Part shown: one piece after another, positions 46,402 to 54,177 of the stretch
Position numbering within the stretch: the first letter of the stretch is position 1
How the letters are laid out: each line of letters opens with the position of its first letter
Origin: a virus
Direction: 5' to 3' (one strand)
IMG/VR virus record: IMGVR_UViG_3300020183_000040
Location: 21,187 to 85,186 of that record
Length of the DNA stretch: 64,000 nt
Made by a program: the position numbers and the translations under genes
The notes under the pieces: generated by a model
Databases searched by the model: none
Told to the model about the DNA's origin: nothing
What the model saw: only the letters and a program-made list of their open reading frames with translations

Positions 46402-46581
46402 ATGAACACCTGGGCAGAAGACTACTTAGAAAAAAAACCTGGTCTATCAGCATTTCAAATTCAGTTGTTGAAAGAAGGTCCAAAAGGTCTCAGTCAAGCA
46501 TGGGCGCTTGGAGCAATGAAGAGAGACTGGGATAAACATTTCAAAACTCGGATTGTGGAGAATACCCTGGATGAATCTTGA
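46402..46581 (+). CDS. Small conserved-type protein upstream of uvsY
   Basis: The start at 46402 (MNTWAEDYLEKKPGLS) is chosen because a promoter overlaps the longer start at 46351. The 59-residue basic protein contains LSQAWALGAMKRDWDKHF and ends overlapping uvsY by 11 bases. It has no recognised domain. Operon context suggests a link to recombination. Confidence 0.65.
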   Translation: MNTWAEDYLEKKPGLSAFQIQLLKEGPKGLSQAWALGAMKRDWDKHFKTRIVENTLDES

Positions 46582-46999
46582 AAAAATACAAGAGATTTGG
46601 AAAAAAGATAGTGTGATGGACAATGATCTTCTGTGTGAGGAATCTACTAAGATTCCTCAACTTCATCAGAAGTATATGGAATTATTCAATACTTTCTTCC
46701 TAATGAAGAAAGACCTTGAGGTAAAACTCAAAGTAATCAAGAGAGATAAGTGGTTATATTATAAGGGCAGAGCGCCTGCTGAAGTGTATAAAAATATGCC
46801 ATTCGATTTGAAACTCACCACTAGAGAAGAAATTGATATGTTCATCGAAGCTGATGAAGACTATCAAAGAGCACTTCTAAAACTAGACTACATAGAACAG
46901 ACAATAACATTTTTAGATTCGGTTCTGAGACAAATAAACAACAGAACCTATCAAATAAAGAATGCTATTGAGTGGCAAAAGTTTCAGAATGGATTATGA
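46571..46999 (+). CDS. uvsY: Recombination mediator UvsY
   Basis: The start at 46571 (MNLEKIQEIWKKDSVMDN) gives 142 residues, close to T4 UvsY (137), and matches its MRLEDLQEELKKDVFID start. YYKGRAPAEVY aligns with the T4 YYSGRG line. UvsY hexamers load UvsX recombinase on gp32-coated DNA. It overlaps both neighbours by a few bases. Confidence 0.88.
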   Translation: MNLEKIQEIWKKDSVMDNDLLCEESTKIPQLHQKYMELFNTFFLMKKDLEVKLKVIKRDKWLYYKGRAPAEVYKNMPFDLKLTTREEIDMFIEADEDYQRALLKLDYIEQTITFLDSVLRQINNRTYQIKNAIEWQKFQNGL

Positions 47000-47553
47000 G
47001 ATACGGTGAACCATACGTCATCATGGAAGTTCCCCCTATTACTTGGGGGAACGTTACAAAACATCTAGATAACATTATTACTGAACAAGCAAAATTGTTT
47101 AGTAAAGATGGTTGGGAAGATAAAAGCAGTGTTAGAGATTCATTGGTTGGATGGGTCTCAGAGCCTAGTATCTTAGATTTATTCTTTGATATGGGGGAAG
47201 AAGCAAATAAAGCATGTGGATGGAATTTGAATATTCAATATTTGGAACCATTGCAATACACTGTGTACCATAAAGATGGATTTTATGATTGGCATGTGGA
47301 TCAACATTCAAAAGTTGTTGATCGTGAGGTTAGAAAAATTTCTTTTACATGCTGGGTGAACGATGAATATGAGGGAGGTGAATTTGATTTAGAAGTGGGT
47401 AATCCAAATGATGAGGTTCGCTACAAAACTTTTGTGCGTGAACCAGGAAAAGTTATTTTCTTTATGTCAGATTGGTTTCATCGTGTACGTCCAATTCGTT
47501 CTGGTGTACGTAAATCTCTAGTTGGTTGGTTTTCGGGTCCTCAATATGTCTAA
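46996..47553 (+). CDS. 2OG-Fe(II) oxygenase (first of two)
   Basis: The start at 46996 is an ATGA overlap with uvsY; an ATG at 46972 is less likely. The 185-residue protein has the iron-binding facial triad: WHVDQH (His, Asp) and WFHRVRPIRSGVRKSLVGWF (His, with Arg for 2-oxoglutarate). The YDWHVDQHSK and YEGGEFDL lines resemble PKHD/prolyl-hydroxylase-type enzymes. It lies between uvsY and uvsW as in other cyanophages. The substrate is unknown; protein or nucleic acid hydroxylation is possible. Confidence 0.88.
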   Translation: MRYGEPYVIMEVPPITWGNVTKHLDNIITEQAKLFSKDGWEDKSSVRDSLVGWVSEPSILDLFFDMGEEANKACGWNLNIQYLEPLQYTVYHKDGFYDWHVDQHSKVVDREVRKISFTCWVNDEYEGGEFDLEVGNPNDEVRYKTFVREPGKVIFFMSDWFHRVRPIRSGVRKSLVGWFSGPQYV

Positions 47554-49009
47554 TATCAAAATTCGTAAGAAGAATGAAGTCTATCTAAAAATAGAAACAG
47601 AACCTCATATTCATTATGAGTTGTCTGAATTTTTCTGTTTTGAAGTAGAGTCTGCAAAGTTTATGCAGAGGCAGCAACGTTTCAAACGTTGGGATGGAAA
47701 GATTCGTCTATACTCACCTGGAACGGGAGAAATATATTGTGGTCTTATTGACTATCTTACTCAGTGGGCAAATGAACGTGGATACTCATATGAATTTGAG
47801 GAGTGCAAATTTTTTGGTCATCCAAAAGAAGAGAATGAATGGATCACTCCTGAGGGGACTGTAACTTTCGTAAAATCTCTGGGTCTACCACATCATGTGA
47901 GGGCGTATCAGTATAAAGCTGTATACGAGGCACTACGATATAATAGACGACTTTTATTATCACCAACAGCTTCTGGAAAGAGTCTGATGATTTATTCATT
48001 GGTTCGTTATCATGTGAATGCTTCTAGAAATGTGCTCATCGTTGTGCCTACAACTTCTCTCGTTGAGCAGATGTATAAAGACTTTGAGGAATACGGATGG
48101 ATGGCATCCAAATATTGCCACAAGATTTATGCGGGGGCAGAAAAATACACTAAACATCAGGTAGTAATTACCACTTGGCAATCTGTCTATAAGGAACCTC
48201 GTTCTTGGTTTGATAGATTTGATGTTGTAATCGGTGATGAGGCACACCTTTTCAAAGCTAAGTCTCTTACTACGCTGATGTCTAAGTTGCATGAATGTAA
48301 GTATCGTATTGGATTTACTGGAACATTAGATGGTAGCAATACAAATCAATTAGTTCTTGAAGGAGTATTCGGTAGGTGCAGTCAAGTAACTAAAACTAGT
48401 GAGTTGATGAAGTCTGGGCATGTAGCAAACTTGAAAGTGAGAGTTTTAGTTCTTCAACATAAACCACAGACATTTACAAACTATCATGAGGAGATAGACT
48501 ATTTAGTTTCTAACGTTGAAAGAAATAAATTTATTCGTCGCTTGTGTCAAGATTTAGAAGGAAACACACTACTACTCGTCAACTATGTCGAGAAGCATGG
48601 AGACCCACTTTATGAACTGATAAATAGTAGTACTGACAGACCAGTATTTTATGTACATGGTGGTGTAGATGTTGATGACCGAGAAAGAGTTCGATCAATA
48701 ACAGAAGAATCACATAATGCAATTATTGTTGCTACATACGGAACATTCTCAACAGGCATCAATATTAGAAATCTACATAATGTCATATTTGCATCTCCCT
48801 CAAAATCGAGGGTTCGCAATCTTCAATCAATCGGACGTGTTCTGAGAAAGGGCGACAATAAATTACAAGCAGTCCTCTATGACATTGCTGATGACATATC
48901 GAAAGGTAGGTCAAAAAGAAATTATACTCTAAATCATTTGATTGAACGGATCAAAGTTTATAGTGAAGAAAAATTTGATTATGAAATTTTAGAAGTAAAA
49001 CTAGAGTAA
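47546..49009 (+). CDS. uvsW: DNA/RNA helicase UvsW
   Basis: The start at 47546 (MSNIKIRKKNEVYLKIE) overlaps the oxygenase stop and leaves 487 residues (T4 UvsW 503). The N-terminal RFKRWDGKIRLYSPGTG line is UvsW-specific. Helicase motifs are LSPTASGKSLMIYSLVRY (I), VVPTTSLVEQM (Ia), VIGDEAH (II), GFTGTLDG (III), VATYGTFSTGINIRNLHNVI (V) and QSIGRVLRKG (VI). It remodels forks and R-loops and turns off origin-primed replication late in infection. Confidence 0.95.
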   Translation: MSNIKIRKKNEVYLKIETEPHIHYELSEFFCFEVESAKFMQRQQRFKRWDGKIRLYSPGTGEIYCGLIDYLTQWANERGYSYEFEECKFFGHPKEENEWITPEGTVTFVKSLGLPHHVRAYQYKAVYEALRYNRRLLLSPTASGKSLMIYSLVRYHVNASRNVLIVVPTTSLVEQMYKDFEEYGWMASKYCHKIYAGAEKYTKHQVVITTWQSVYKEPRSWFDRFDVVIGDEAHLFKAKSLTTLMSKLHECKYRIGFTGTLDGSNTNQLVLEGVFGRCSQVTKTSELMKSGHVANLKVRVLVLQHKPQTFTNYHEEIDYLVSNVERNKFIRRLCQDLEGNTLLLVNYVEKHGDPLYELINSSTDRPVFYVHGGVDVDDRERVRSITEESHNAIIVATYGTFSTGINIRNLHNVIFASPSKSRVRNLQSIGRVLRKGDNKLQAVLYDIADDISKGRSKRNYTLNHLIERIKVYSEEKFDYEILEVKLE

Positions 49010-49013
49010 ACGT

Positions 49014-49463
49014 ATGCTCAACTATGTAAGACAAGATGAAGAATTTTACTGCCACCTCAAGTTGGTTAGTAACGATGAAATCATGGGTAAATGTGTAGTT
49101 CATTTTGATGATGAACTACAAAAGAGAGTTGTGTTTGTACAAGAACCTGTGCAAATTACTATCTTCTTGAACGAACGCCCAGATGGTAAGACGGTTCGTG
49201 GAATAGGATTCACTAAGTGGATGCAATTTTCAGATGAAGATTTTTTCATCATCACTGAAGATCATGTTGTGAGCATGGCAAGTCTTGCCCCTGACATGAT
49301 AGAAATGTATGAGAAATTTTTGGTGTCGGAGGAAGAAGATAAAATCAAAGATGAAGATATGGATAAACTGAAGAAAAATGCTGCCAAACCCGAAAAGATG
49401 TTAGGTCACATAGGAACAATTGAAGAGGCTAGAAAGAAGTTTGAAGCTATGTTCAAGCTATAG
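49014..49463 (+). CDS. Hypothetical protein, LSm-like N-terminus possible
   Basis: This 149-residue protein begins four bases after uvsW. The first 60 residues (FYCHLKLVSNDEIMGKCVVH) have the strand order and KLxxNxxxxGK pattern seen in Sm/LSm folds; this is a weak visual match only. The C-terminus is charged and helical (EEEDKIKDEDMDKLKKNAAK). It precedes gene 55 in the usual cyanophage position. Function unknown. Confidence 0.65.
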   Translation: MLNYVRQDEEFYCHLKLVSNDEIMGKCVVHFDDELQKRVVFVQEPVQITIFLNERPDGKTVRGIGFTKWMQFSDEDFFIITEDHVVSMASLAPDMIEMYEKFLVSEEEDKIKDEDMDKLKKNAAKPEKMLGHIGTIEEARKKFEAMFKL

Positions 49464-49513
49464 ATATTGAATTTCAACCCTTACAGTGTTGATTGTACTG
49501 AAAAAAGTGACCA

Positions 49514-49542
49514 TTGTCAAGTCCTTTATTATGTGTTATACT
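49514..49542 (+). promoter_or_regulatory. Sigma70-type promoter for gene 55
   Basis: TTGTCA, 17-bp spacer, TATACT, in the 101-base gap before gene 55. Confidence 0.7.
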
Positions 49543-49630
49543 TTAGAGACTTACAAACGTAACAATGATATCAACCGCAGTCACCTGGCCACCAGTGTCA
49601 AATTCAACTTGTAATAACCAGACATCAATA

Positions 49631-50158
49631 ATGAAGAAAAGAAAAGAAAAAGAACACTACGTTGATAACAAAAAATTCCTTGAAGAGGTTATTCGTCTTC
49701 GCAATTTTTTTGCTGAGGGAAAGGACCTTGGGCACAATAACTATAAGGAAACTATCCTCTACTTTAGAAACCATAAAGATAGAAGAACCTCTGTAAAGTT
49801 TGTAAGATGTTATGAGTACTTGGGTGGAGTCTTCAAAAAAATTGCTAATCACTTATCATACAAACCAAATTTCATCAACTACATGTATAAAGATGATATG
49901 ATTTGTGATGGAATAGAAAACTGCATTCAGTACGTTCAAAATTTCAATCCCAGTAAGGGCGGTAATCCGTTTGCATATTTTACGCAAATCGTGTATTATG
50001 CTTTTCTAAGACGTATCGCCAAAGAAAAACGTCAACTTGATATCAAAGATAAGATTATTGAAAAGTCTGGATTCAATGAAATTGCCTCTGTTGACGGTGA
50101 CTCACCCTCTTCATATAATCAGATCAAATCAAAAATTGAAATGAGAATGAACTACTGA
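49631..50158 (+). CDS. gp55: Late sigma factor gp55
   Basis: Starting at 49631 (MKKRKEKEHYVDNKKFLEEV) gives 175 residues (T4 gp55 185), with homology beginning there. An in-frame ATG at 49565 would add 22 residues but leave a leader of only about 16 bases. Region-2-like lines are MYKDDMICDGIENCIQYVQN and NPFAYFTQIVYYAFLRRIAK, matching T4 MIADGIEASI and [20 protein letters not shown]. gp55 directs host polymerase to TATAAATA late promoters, many of which are in this window. Confidence 0.9.
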   Translation: MKKRKEKEHYVDNKKFLEEVIRLRNFFAEGKDLGHNNYKETILYFRNHKDRRTSVKFVRCYEYLGGVFKKIANHLSYKPNFINYMYKDDMICDGIENCIQYVQNFNPSKGGNPFAYFTQIVYYAFLRRIAKEKRQLDIKDKIIEKSGFNEIASVDGDSPSSYNQIKSKIEMRMNY

Positions 50159-51201
50159 TGAAAATTTTGCTTATTACTGATCAGCATTTTGGTGTACGTA
50201 ATGACAACCAGGCGTACATTGAGATGTATAAAAAATTCTATAGTAATCTTGTAATCCCATTCATTGACAAAACGGGAATTGATACTGTTATTTGTCTAGG
50301 TGATACATTTGATAAACGTAAGTCAATCAACTTTATGTCTCTAGAAGAGGCAAAGACTATGTGGTTTGATCGCCTACAAGAACTAGGAGTGAAGATGTAC
50401 ATGCTTGTAGGAAATCATGATATCTACTATAAAAATACCCTACGAATCAATGCCCCTACCGAATTACTTGGAGAGTACGAATACATCGATATTATTGATA
50501 CCCCTTGCACTCGGACTATTGGGGATCTGGATATACTGTTTCTTCCTTGGATTTGTGATTCAACTAGAGATCGATCCTTCAGAGAAATCCAAAATACTAC
50601 TGCTAGGGTCTGCATGGGTCATCTTGAACTTGCTGGTTTTGAGGCTCATCCTGGTTCCGTTATGGTAGGAGGTATGGATGAAACTATCTTTAGTAAGTTT
50701 GACAAAGTATTCTCTGGTCATTTTCATATGAAATCTTCAAGAGGAAATATCAACTATCTTGGAAACCCATATCAACTCTATTGGAATGACTATGGATGTA
50801 AGAGAGGATTCCATGTATTTGATACTGAAACTTTGAAGACTACTTTCTATCGTAATCCATATGATATGTTTAGAAAAATCTATTACAATGCAGATGGCAT
50901 TCGTTATGATAACGATCAACCATTGGAAGGAACGTATGTAAAATTGATTGTTGAAGATAAACAGAATCATGCTAACTTTAGTGAATTCGTAAGAACTCTT
51001 CAAGAACAATCACCAGCAGATCTCAACATCATTGAAAATTTTTGTGTAGATTTAGAAAACGGTGTTGAAGTTCTGGAAACCGAAGACACCCTAACTATGT
51101 TAGAGACCTACATAGAAGAAGCGAAAGATTCCATCAAAGGAGATACCGAGTCAATCAAAAAACTTATCAAGTCCCTTTACGTAGAAGCATGTGAAATCTG
51201 A
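50158..51201 (+). CDS. gp47: Recombination endonuclease subunit gp47 (Mre11-like)
   Basis: The 347-residue protein is a metallophosphoesterase of T4 gp47 type (339). Metal ligands are in LLITDQHFGVRND, CLGDTFDKR, LVGNHDIYY, MGHLELAGFE and FSGHFHMKS. With gp46 it processes double-strand breaks for recombination-dependent replication. It shares one base with gene 55. Confidence 0.95.
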   Translation: MKILLITDQHFGVRNDNQAYIEMYKKFYSNLVIPFIDKTGIDTVICLGDTFDKRKSINFMSLEEAKTMWFDRLQELGVKMYMLVGNHDIYYKNTLRINAPTELLGEYEYIDIIDTPCTRTIGDLDILFLPWICDSTRDRSFREIQNTTARVCMGHLELAGFEAHPGSVMVGGMDETIFSKFDKVFSGHFHMKSSRGNINYLGNPYQLYWNDYGCKRGFHVFDTETLKTTFYRNPYDMFRKIYYNADGIRYDNDQPLEGTYVKLIVEDKQNHANFSEFVRTLQEQSPADLNIIENFCVDLENGVEVLETEDTLTMLETYIEEAKDSIKGDTESIKKLIKSLYVEACEI

Positions 51202-51205
51202 TCAG

Positions 51206-51460
51206 ATGTACATACTAGTTGCCCCAGAGAGCGGTGGTATATATGCCGCAAGGGATATAGAACGCAAAAAGGTGGTGCAACTTTTTGTGCAGGAAGATGA
51301 TGCTATTCGGTATTGTAATATGCTTGTTGCAGAAGACTTTCGTGAAAATCTTGAAGTCGTAGAAGCCGAGGTTAGTACGGTGGTTGCAAATTGCAGGAAA
51401 TACGGTTATAATTATTGTATAATAGAGCCCAATCAACTACTAGTACCTCCTAAAGAATGA
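51206..51460 (+). CDS. DUF3110-like protein between gp47 and gp46
   Basis: The ATG at 51206 gives 84 residues; an in-frame GTG at 51191 would overlap gp47. The pattern QLFVQEDDAIRYCNMLVAED ... CRKYGYNYCIIEPNQLLVPP fits the cyanobacterial DUF3110 family (DDAxRY...AxDF...CxxxGY...LxPP). Such a host-type protein in the SbcCD-like operon is characteristic of cyanophages. It overlaps gene 46 by ATGA. Function unknown. Confidence 0.75.
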   Translation: MYILVAPESGGIYAARDIERKKVVQLFVQEDDAIRYCNMLVAEDFRENLEVVEAEVSTVVANCRKYGYNYCIIEPNQLLVPPKE

Positions 51461-53178
51461 TCACATTTGAAACTGTCCGTTGGAAAAATTTCCTTTCAAC
51501 AGGAAATACCTTTACAGAAATCGGATTACATGAATCTTCATCAACATTGATGATTGGTAGGAATGGTTCGGGTAAGTCTACCATCTTGGATGCGTTGTGT
51601 TTTGGTTTATTCAATAAACCATTTCGTAAAATCAATAAACCACAACTAGTAAATTCAATCAACGAAAAGGAATGTGTAGTTGAAATTGAATTTACAGCTT
51701 CTAATATCAAATATAAGATCGTGCGAGGTATCAAACCAGCTAAGTTTGAGGTGTATAAAGATGGTAAGTTACTTGATCAAGATGCAGCAACAAAAGATAC
51801 TCAAAAGTATCTTGAGCAGTCAATTCTAAAACTAAATTATAAGTCTTTCACTCAGGTAGTTATTCTTGGGAGTAGTACTTTTGTTCCCTTTATGCAACTG
51901 CCTGCTGCACATCGGAGAGAAGTTATTGAAGATCTTTTGGATATTGGAATCTTTTCTAATATGAATGTGATCCTAAAAGATCGTATCAATGTTCTCAAGC
52001 AAAAACAAATAGACTGTGAGCATATGATGAAACTTTGCTCAGAGAAAGTTGTAATGCAAAAGAAACATATTGATAGTATTGAGCAAATCAAAGAGGAGCG
52101 TCTTGGTGAAAAGGCACAAAAGATTTCTGCCAATAAAAATGAAATTCACAGGATCACTGGAGAACTTGGTAATCTCAAGCGGGATATTGAATCTAAAGCA
52201 ATCGACATCACAAAGAGAAAAGAGGTATCAGAAAAATTAGATAAACTCAAAGATGTACGTGCAAGAGTCAGTCAAAAACGTAATCTTGTTCGGAATGAAC
52301 TGAAGTTCTTTTTAGATAATGATGTTTGCCCAACATGCACCCAAAACATTACTCCAGAGTTCAAAGAACAAAAGAAAAAAAGTCTTGATGAGAAAGATAC
52401 TGAATATAAAGATGCAATAGATCAAATGGTATCTAAAGTTGATGTACTTGTAGAAGAACTTCATTCTCTTGAAGAGCAATCTAGAGAACTGCAAACTATG
52501 AGATCTATACACATTTCCCTTGAACGAGAGATCGTCAGGATGGAATTTGAGAATCTCAATATTGAAAAAGAGATTCAAGATCTACAAACTAACCAAACAA
52601 ATGTTGAAGTTGAAAAAACTGCATTGGTTGAATATTCAAAGGAACTTGAGTCAACGTCTATTGCTTGCTCTCAAGTAGATAAAGAATTTGATGAGTATCG
52701 AATTATTTCAAACCTTCTGAAAGATTCTGGAATCAAGAGTCGTATAATCAGAAAGTATATTCCAGTGTTCAATCAATTGATAAACAAGTATCTTCAAAGC
52801 ATGGATTTTTATGTGAACTTCTCTTTAGACGAGAACTTTGACGAAAAAATTATGTCTCGGTTTAGAGATGATTTTTCATACGCATCTTTTTCTGAGGGCG
52901 AAAAGCAAAAGATTGATCTGGCACTCTTGTTTACTTGGAGAGAAATTGCCAGAATGAAGAACAGTGTTTCCACAAATCTTTTGATTCTTGATGAAGTTTT
53001 TGATAGTTCTTTGGATGAGAGTGGCACACAAGAGTTGATGAAGATCTTGCGTAATCTTGGGAATGATGCTAATATATTTGTTATCTCCCACAAGGGAGAG
53101 ATTCTAGTTGATAAGTTCCTGAGGACTGCTATCTTTGAAAAAGTCAATGACTTTTCTAAAATGAAGTACGATGGATAA
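51457..53178 (+). CDS. gp46: Recombination endonuclease subunit gp46 (Rad50-like)
   Basis: The 573-residue protein (T4 560) has IGRNGSGKSTILDALCFGLF (Walker A, residues about 33-42), long coiled-coil arms and the zinc-hook CPTC (Cys291-Cys294). SFSEGEKQKIDLALLF is the signature line, followed by LLILDEVFDSSLD (Walker B). It pairs with gp47 in break resection. Its stop codon overlaps a GATAAATA box just before the tRNA genes. Confidence 0.95.
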   Translation: MITFETVRWKNFLSTGNTFTEIGLHESSSTLMIGRNGSGKSTILDALCFGLFNKPFRKINKPQLVNSINEKECVVEIEFTASNIKYKIVRGIKPAKFEVYKDGKLLDQDAATKDTQKYLEQSILKLNYKSFTQVVILGSSTFVPFMQLPAAHRREVIEDLLDIGIFSNMNVILKDRINVLKQKQIDCEHMMKLCSEKVVMQKKHIDSIEQIKEERLGEKAQKISANKNEIHRITGELGNLKRDIESKAIDITKRKEVSEKLDKLKDVRARVSQKRNLVRNELKFFLDNDVCPTCTQNITPEFKEQKKKSLDEKDTEYKDAIDQMVSKVDVLVEELHSLEEQSRELQTMRSIHISLEREIVRMEFENLNIEKEIQDLQTNQTNVEVEKTALVEYSKELESTSIACSQVDKEFDEYRIISNLLKDSGIKSRIIRKYIPVFNQLINKYLQSMDFYVNFSLDENFDEKIMSRFRDDFSYASFSEGEKQKIDLALLFTWREIARMKNSVSTNLLILDEVFDSSLDESGTQELMKILRNLGNDANIFVISHKGEILVDKFLRTAIFEKVNDFSKMKYDG

Positions 53179-53181
53179 ATA
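53174..53181 (+). promoter_or_regulatory. Possible late promoter, GATAAATA
   Basis: NATAAATA match spanning the gp46 stop, six bases before the tRNA cluster. It could give late tRNA transcription. Confidence 0.4.
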
Positions 53182-53187
53182 ACCCCT

Positions 53188-53275
53188 GGAGAGGTGGCCG
53201 AGTGGTTTATGGCAGCAGTCTTGAAAACTGCCGATGTGAAAGCATCCGTTGGTTCGAATCCTACCCTCTCCGCCA
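53188..53275 (+). tRNA. tRNA-Ser(UGA)
   Basis: Acceptor stem ggagagg/cctctcc, discriminator G and an encoded CCA. Anticodon arm gcagt-CTTGAAA-actgc gives anticodon UGA. The long variable arm (gatgtgaaagcatc) is normal for Ser. Eighty-eight bases including CCA. It may serve UCA codons, frequent in these AT-rich genes. Confidence 0.93.
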
Positions 53276-53349
53276 CGGAATGTAGCTCAGCTTGGTAGAG
53301 CACTCGCTTTGGGAGCGAGAAGTCGCAGGTTCGAATCCTGTCATTCCGA
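53276..53349 (+). tRNA. tRNA-Pro(UGG)
   Basis: Starts directly after the CCA of tRNA-Ser. Acceptor stem cggaatg/cattccg; anticodon arm ctcgc-TTTGGGA-gcgag with anticodon UGG; standard T arm. Discriminator A; CCA is not encoded (CCT follows). Probably cut from a joint precursor. Confidence 0.93.
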
Positions 53350-53353
53350 CCTT

Positions 53354-53446
53354 GGGAGTGTAGCTCAATTGGCAGAGCGGAAAGCTTATACCTTTCGTAT
53401 ACGGCAGATTACCGTGCGGTTGGGGGTTCGAGTCCCTCCACTCCTA
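53354..53446 (+). tRNA. tRNA-like gene, anticodon UAU (Ile codon AUA), long variable region
   Basis: Acceptor gggagtg/cactcct, D stem gctc/gagc, anticodon arm gaaag-CTTATAC-ctttc (perfect stem, U33, anticodon UAU) and T arm ggggg/ccctc with loop TTCGAGT. Between the anticodon and T arms are 25 bases instead of about 5. They contain a second 5-bp/7-base hairpin (tacgg-cagatta-ccgtg, closing pair U-G). An isoleucine tRNA should not have a long variable arm, so identity is uncertain. Confidence 0.75.
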
Positions 53447-53447
53447 C

Positions 53448-53476
53448 TTGACAATCTAACATAAATACTCTATACT
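53448..53476 (+). promoter_or_regulatory. Strong sigma70-type promoter, with a late box inside the spacer
   Basis: TTGACA, 17-bp spacer, TATACT. The spacer contains CATAAATA (53460-53467), a NATAAATA late match, so the site may serve early and late. It starts two bases after the last tRNA. The 321 bases from 53179 to 53499 hold only the tRNAs and this promoter. Confidence 0.75.
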
Positions 53477-53499
53477 GATCAACATATATCATTTTAGTC

Positions 53500-53700
53500 A
53501 TGGCACACTACAAACCATACTCTCCTGAGTGGCATCGTTATCGGTATTTGAAAGAAGCACTAGACAAGTATCTGGATGAATATATCGACAACGAAGTAAT
53601 TCTTGAAGACATCACTGATATTTTATCTGAACGCTCTGAAAAAGCATATGAGGAATTCAGCAGGGTGAATGAATTGGAATCACTGATCAATGCTAAATAA
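53500..53700 (+). CDS. Small acidic hypothetical protein
   Basis: This 66-residue helical protein (MAHYKPYSPEWHRYRYLKEA) is acidic toward the end. It lies about 17 bases downstream of the predicted start site of a strong promoter, so it is likely expressed early. Family unknown, though the YSPEWHRYRYLKEAL line is distinctive. Confidence 0.7.
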   Translation: MAHYKPYSPEWHRYRYLKEALDKYLDEYIDNEVILEDITDILSERSEKAYEEFSRVNELESLINAK

Positions 53701-53716
53701 CCCTATTTGGAAAACT

Positions 53717-53788
53717 ATGAGATCAACTAATAGGGGATGCTGTGGGGCAGGATGTCCTGATTGCCCCTTCCGACCTAAAAATAAATAA
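53717..53788 (+). CDS. Cys-rich microprotein (23 aa) with CCGxGCPxCP motif
   Basis: ATG at 53717 opens a 23-residue frame with four Cys residues in CCGAGCPDCPF, then a short basic end. The CCGxGCxxCP pattern is the core of small Cys-cluster families such as DUF5522 and oxidoreductase-like N-terminal domains. It lies between two genes with 16- and 20-base gaps. The motif makes chance unlikely. Metal or Fe-S binding is inferred. Confidence 0.5.
   Translation: MRSTNRGCCGAGCPDCPFRPKNK
53780..53787 (+). promoter_or_regulatory. Possible late promoter, AATAAATA
   Basis: NATAAATA match over the microprotein stop, 21 bases before the next ATG. Confidence 0.35.
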
Positions 53789-53808
53789 CCTTACATCTGG
53801 AAAATCTT

Positions 53809-54135
53809 ATGCTCTCTACACAGTATCGTTTACGCTTGGAAGAAATCTGTAGAAAGATTAGTTTACATGAAAGCGTAGGGTTAGAAGATATGATTTGGGC
53901 AGAGAAGCTAGGTAAAGCAAACCGCACTGCAGGCACCATGCTACGTCAAGCAAGACGTAAAGCAGAGAATCCAGACATGCAGGAAGGTGATATGGATGAT
54001 TTTCTAAACCAATTGGACATTGGTGGAACTGGGCATGAGCGTTTTGGTCATCGTGGGTTTAGAAATATTGACGATATGACTGACTGGTGGACTGAAGGCA
54101 GAGATAAACCTGATGACTGGAGACAAAGAGATTAG
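53809..54135 (+). CDS. Hypothetical protein
   Basis: This 108-residue protein has a basic helical N-terminal half (LRLEEICRKISLHESVGLED, ANRTAGTMLRQARRKAEN) and an acidic, Gly/Trp-containing end (DDMTDWWTEGRDKPDDWRQ). It precedes the metalloprotease/VWA gene and may be its operon partner. No family recognised. Confidence 0.7.
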   Translation: MLSTQYRLRLEEICRKISLHESVGLEDMIWAEKLGKANRTAGTMLRQARRKAENPDMQEGDMDDFLNQLDIGGTGHERFGHRGFRNIDDMTDWWTEGRDKPDDWRQRD

Positions 54136-54147
54136 TGGCACAACCTG

Positions 54148-54177
54148 TTGACAGCGAGGGGTAGTATGCCCTATACT
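54148..54177 (+). promoter_or_regulatory. Sigma70-type promoter overlapping a gene start
   Basis: TTGACA, 18-bp spacer, TATACT. The -10 box lies after the ATG at 54166, so transcripts from here would start near 54184 and miss that ATG. See the alternative start at 54202. Confidence 0.5.

Noticed and set aside
53249-53464. 71-codon frame over the tRNA cluster (AQLGRAL...RRFESCHS)
   Set aside because: It is the translated shadow of tRNA genes; the T-arm and D-arm sequences generate this familiar false protein.
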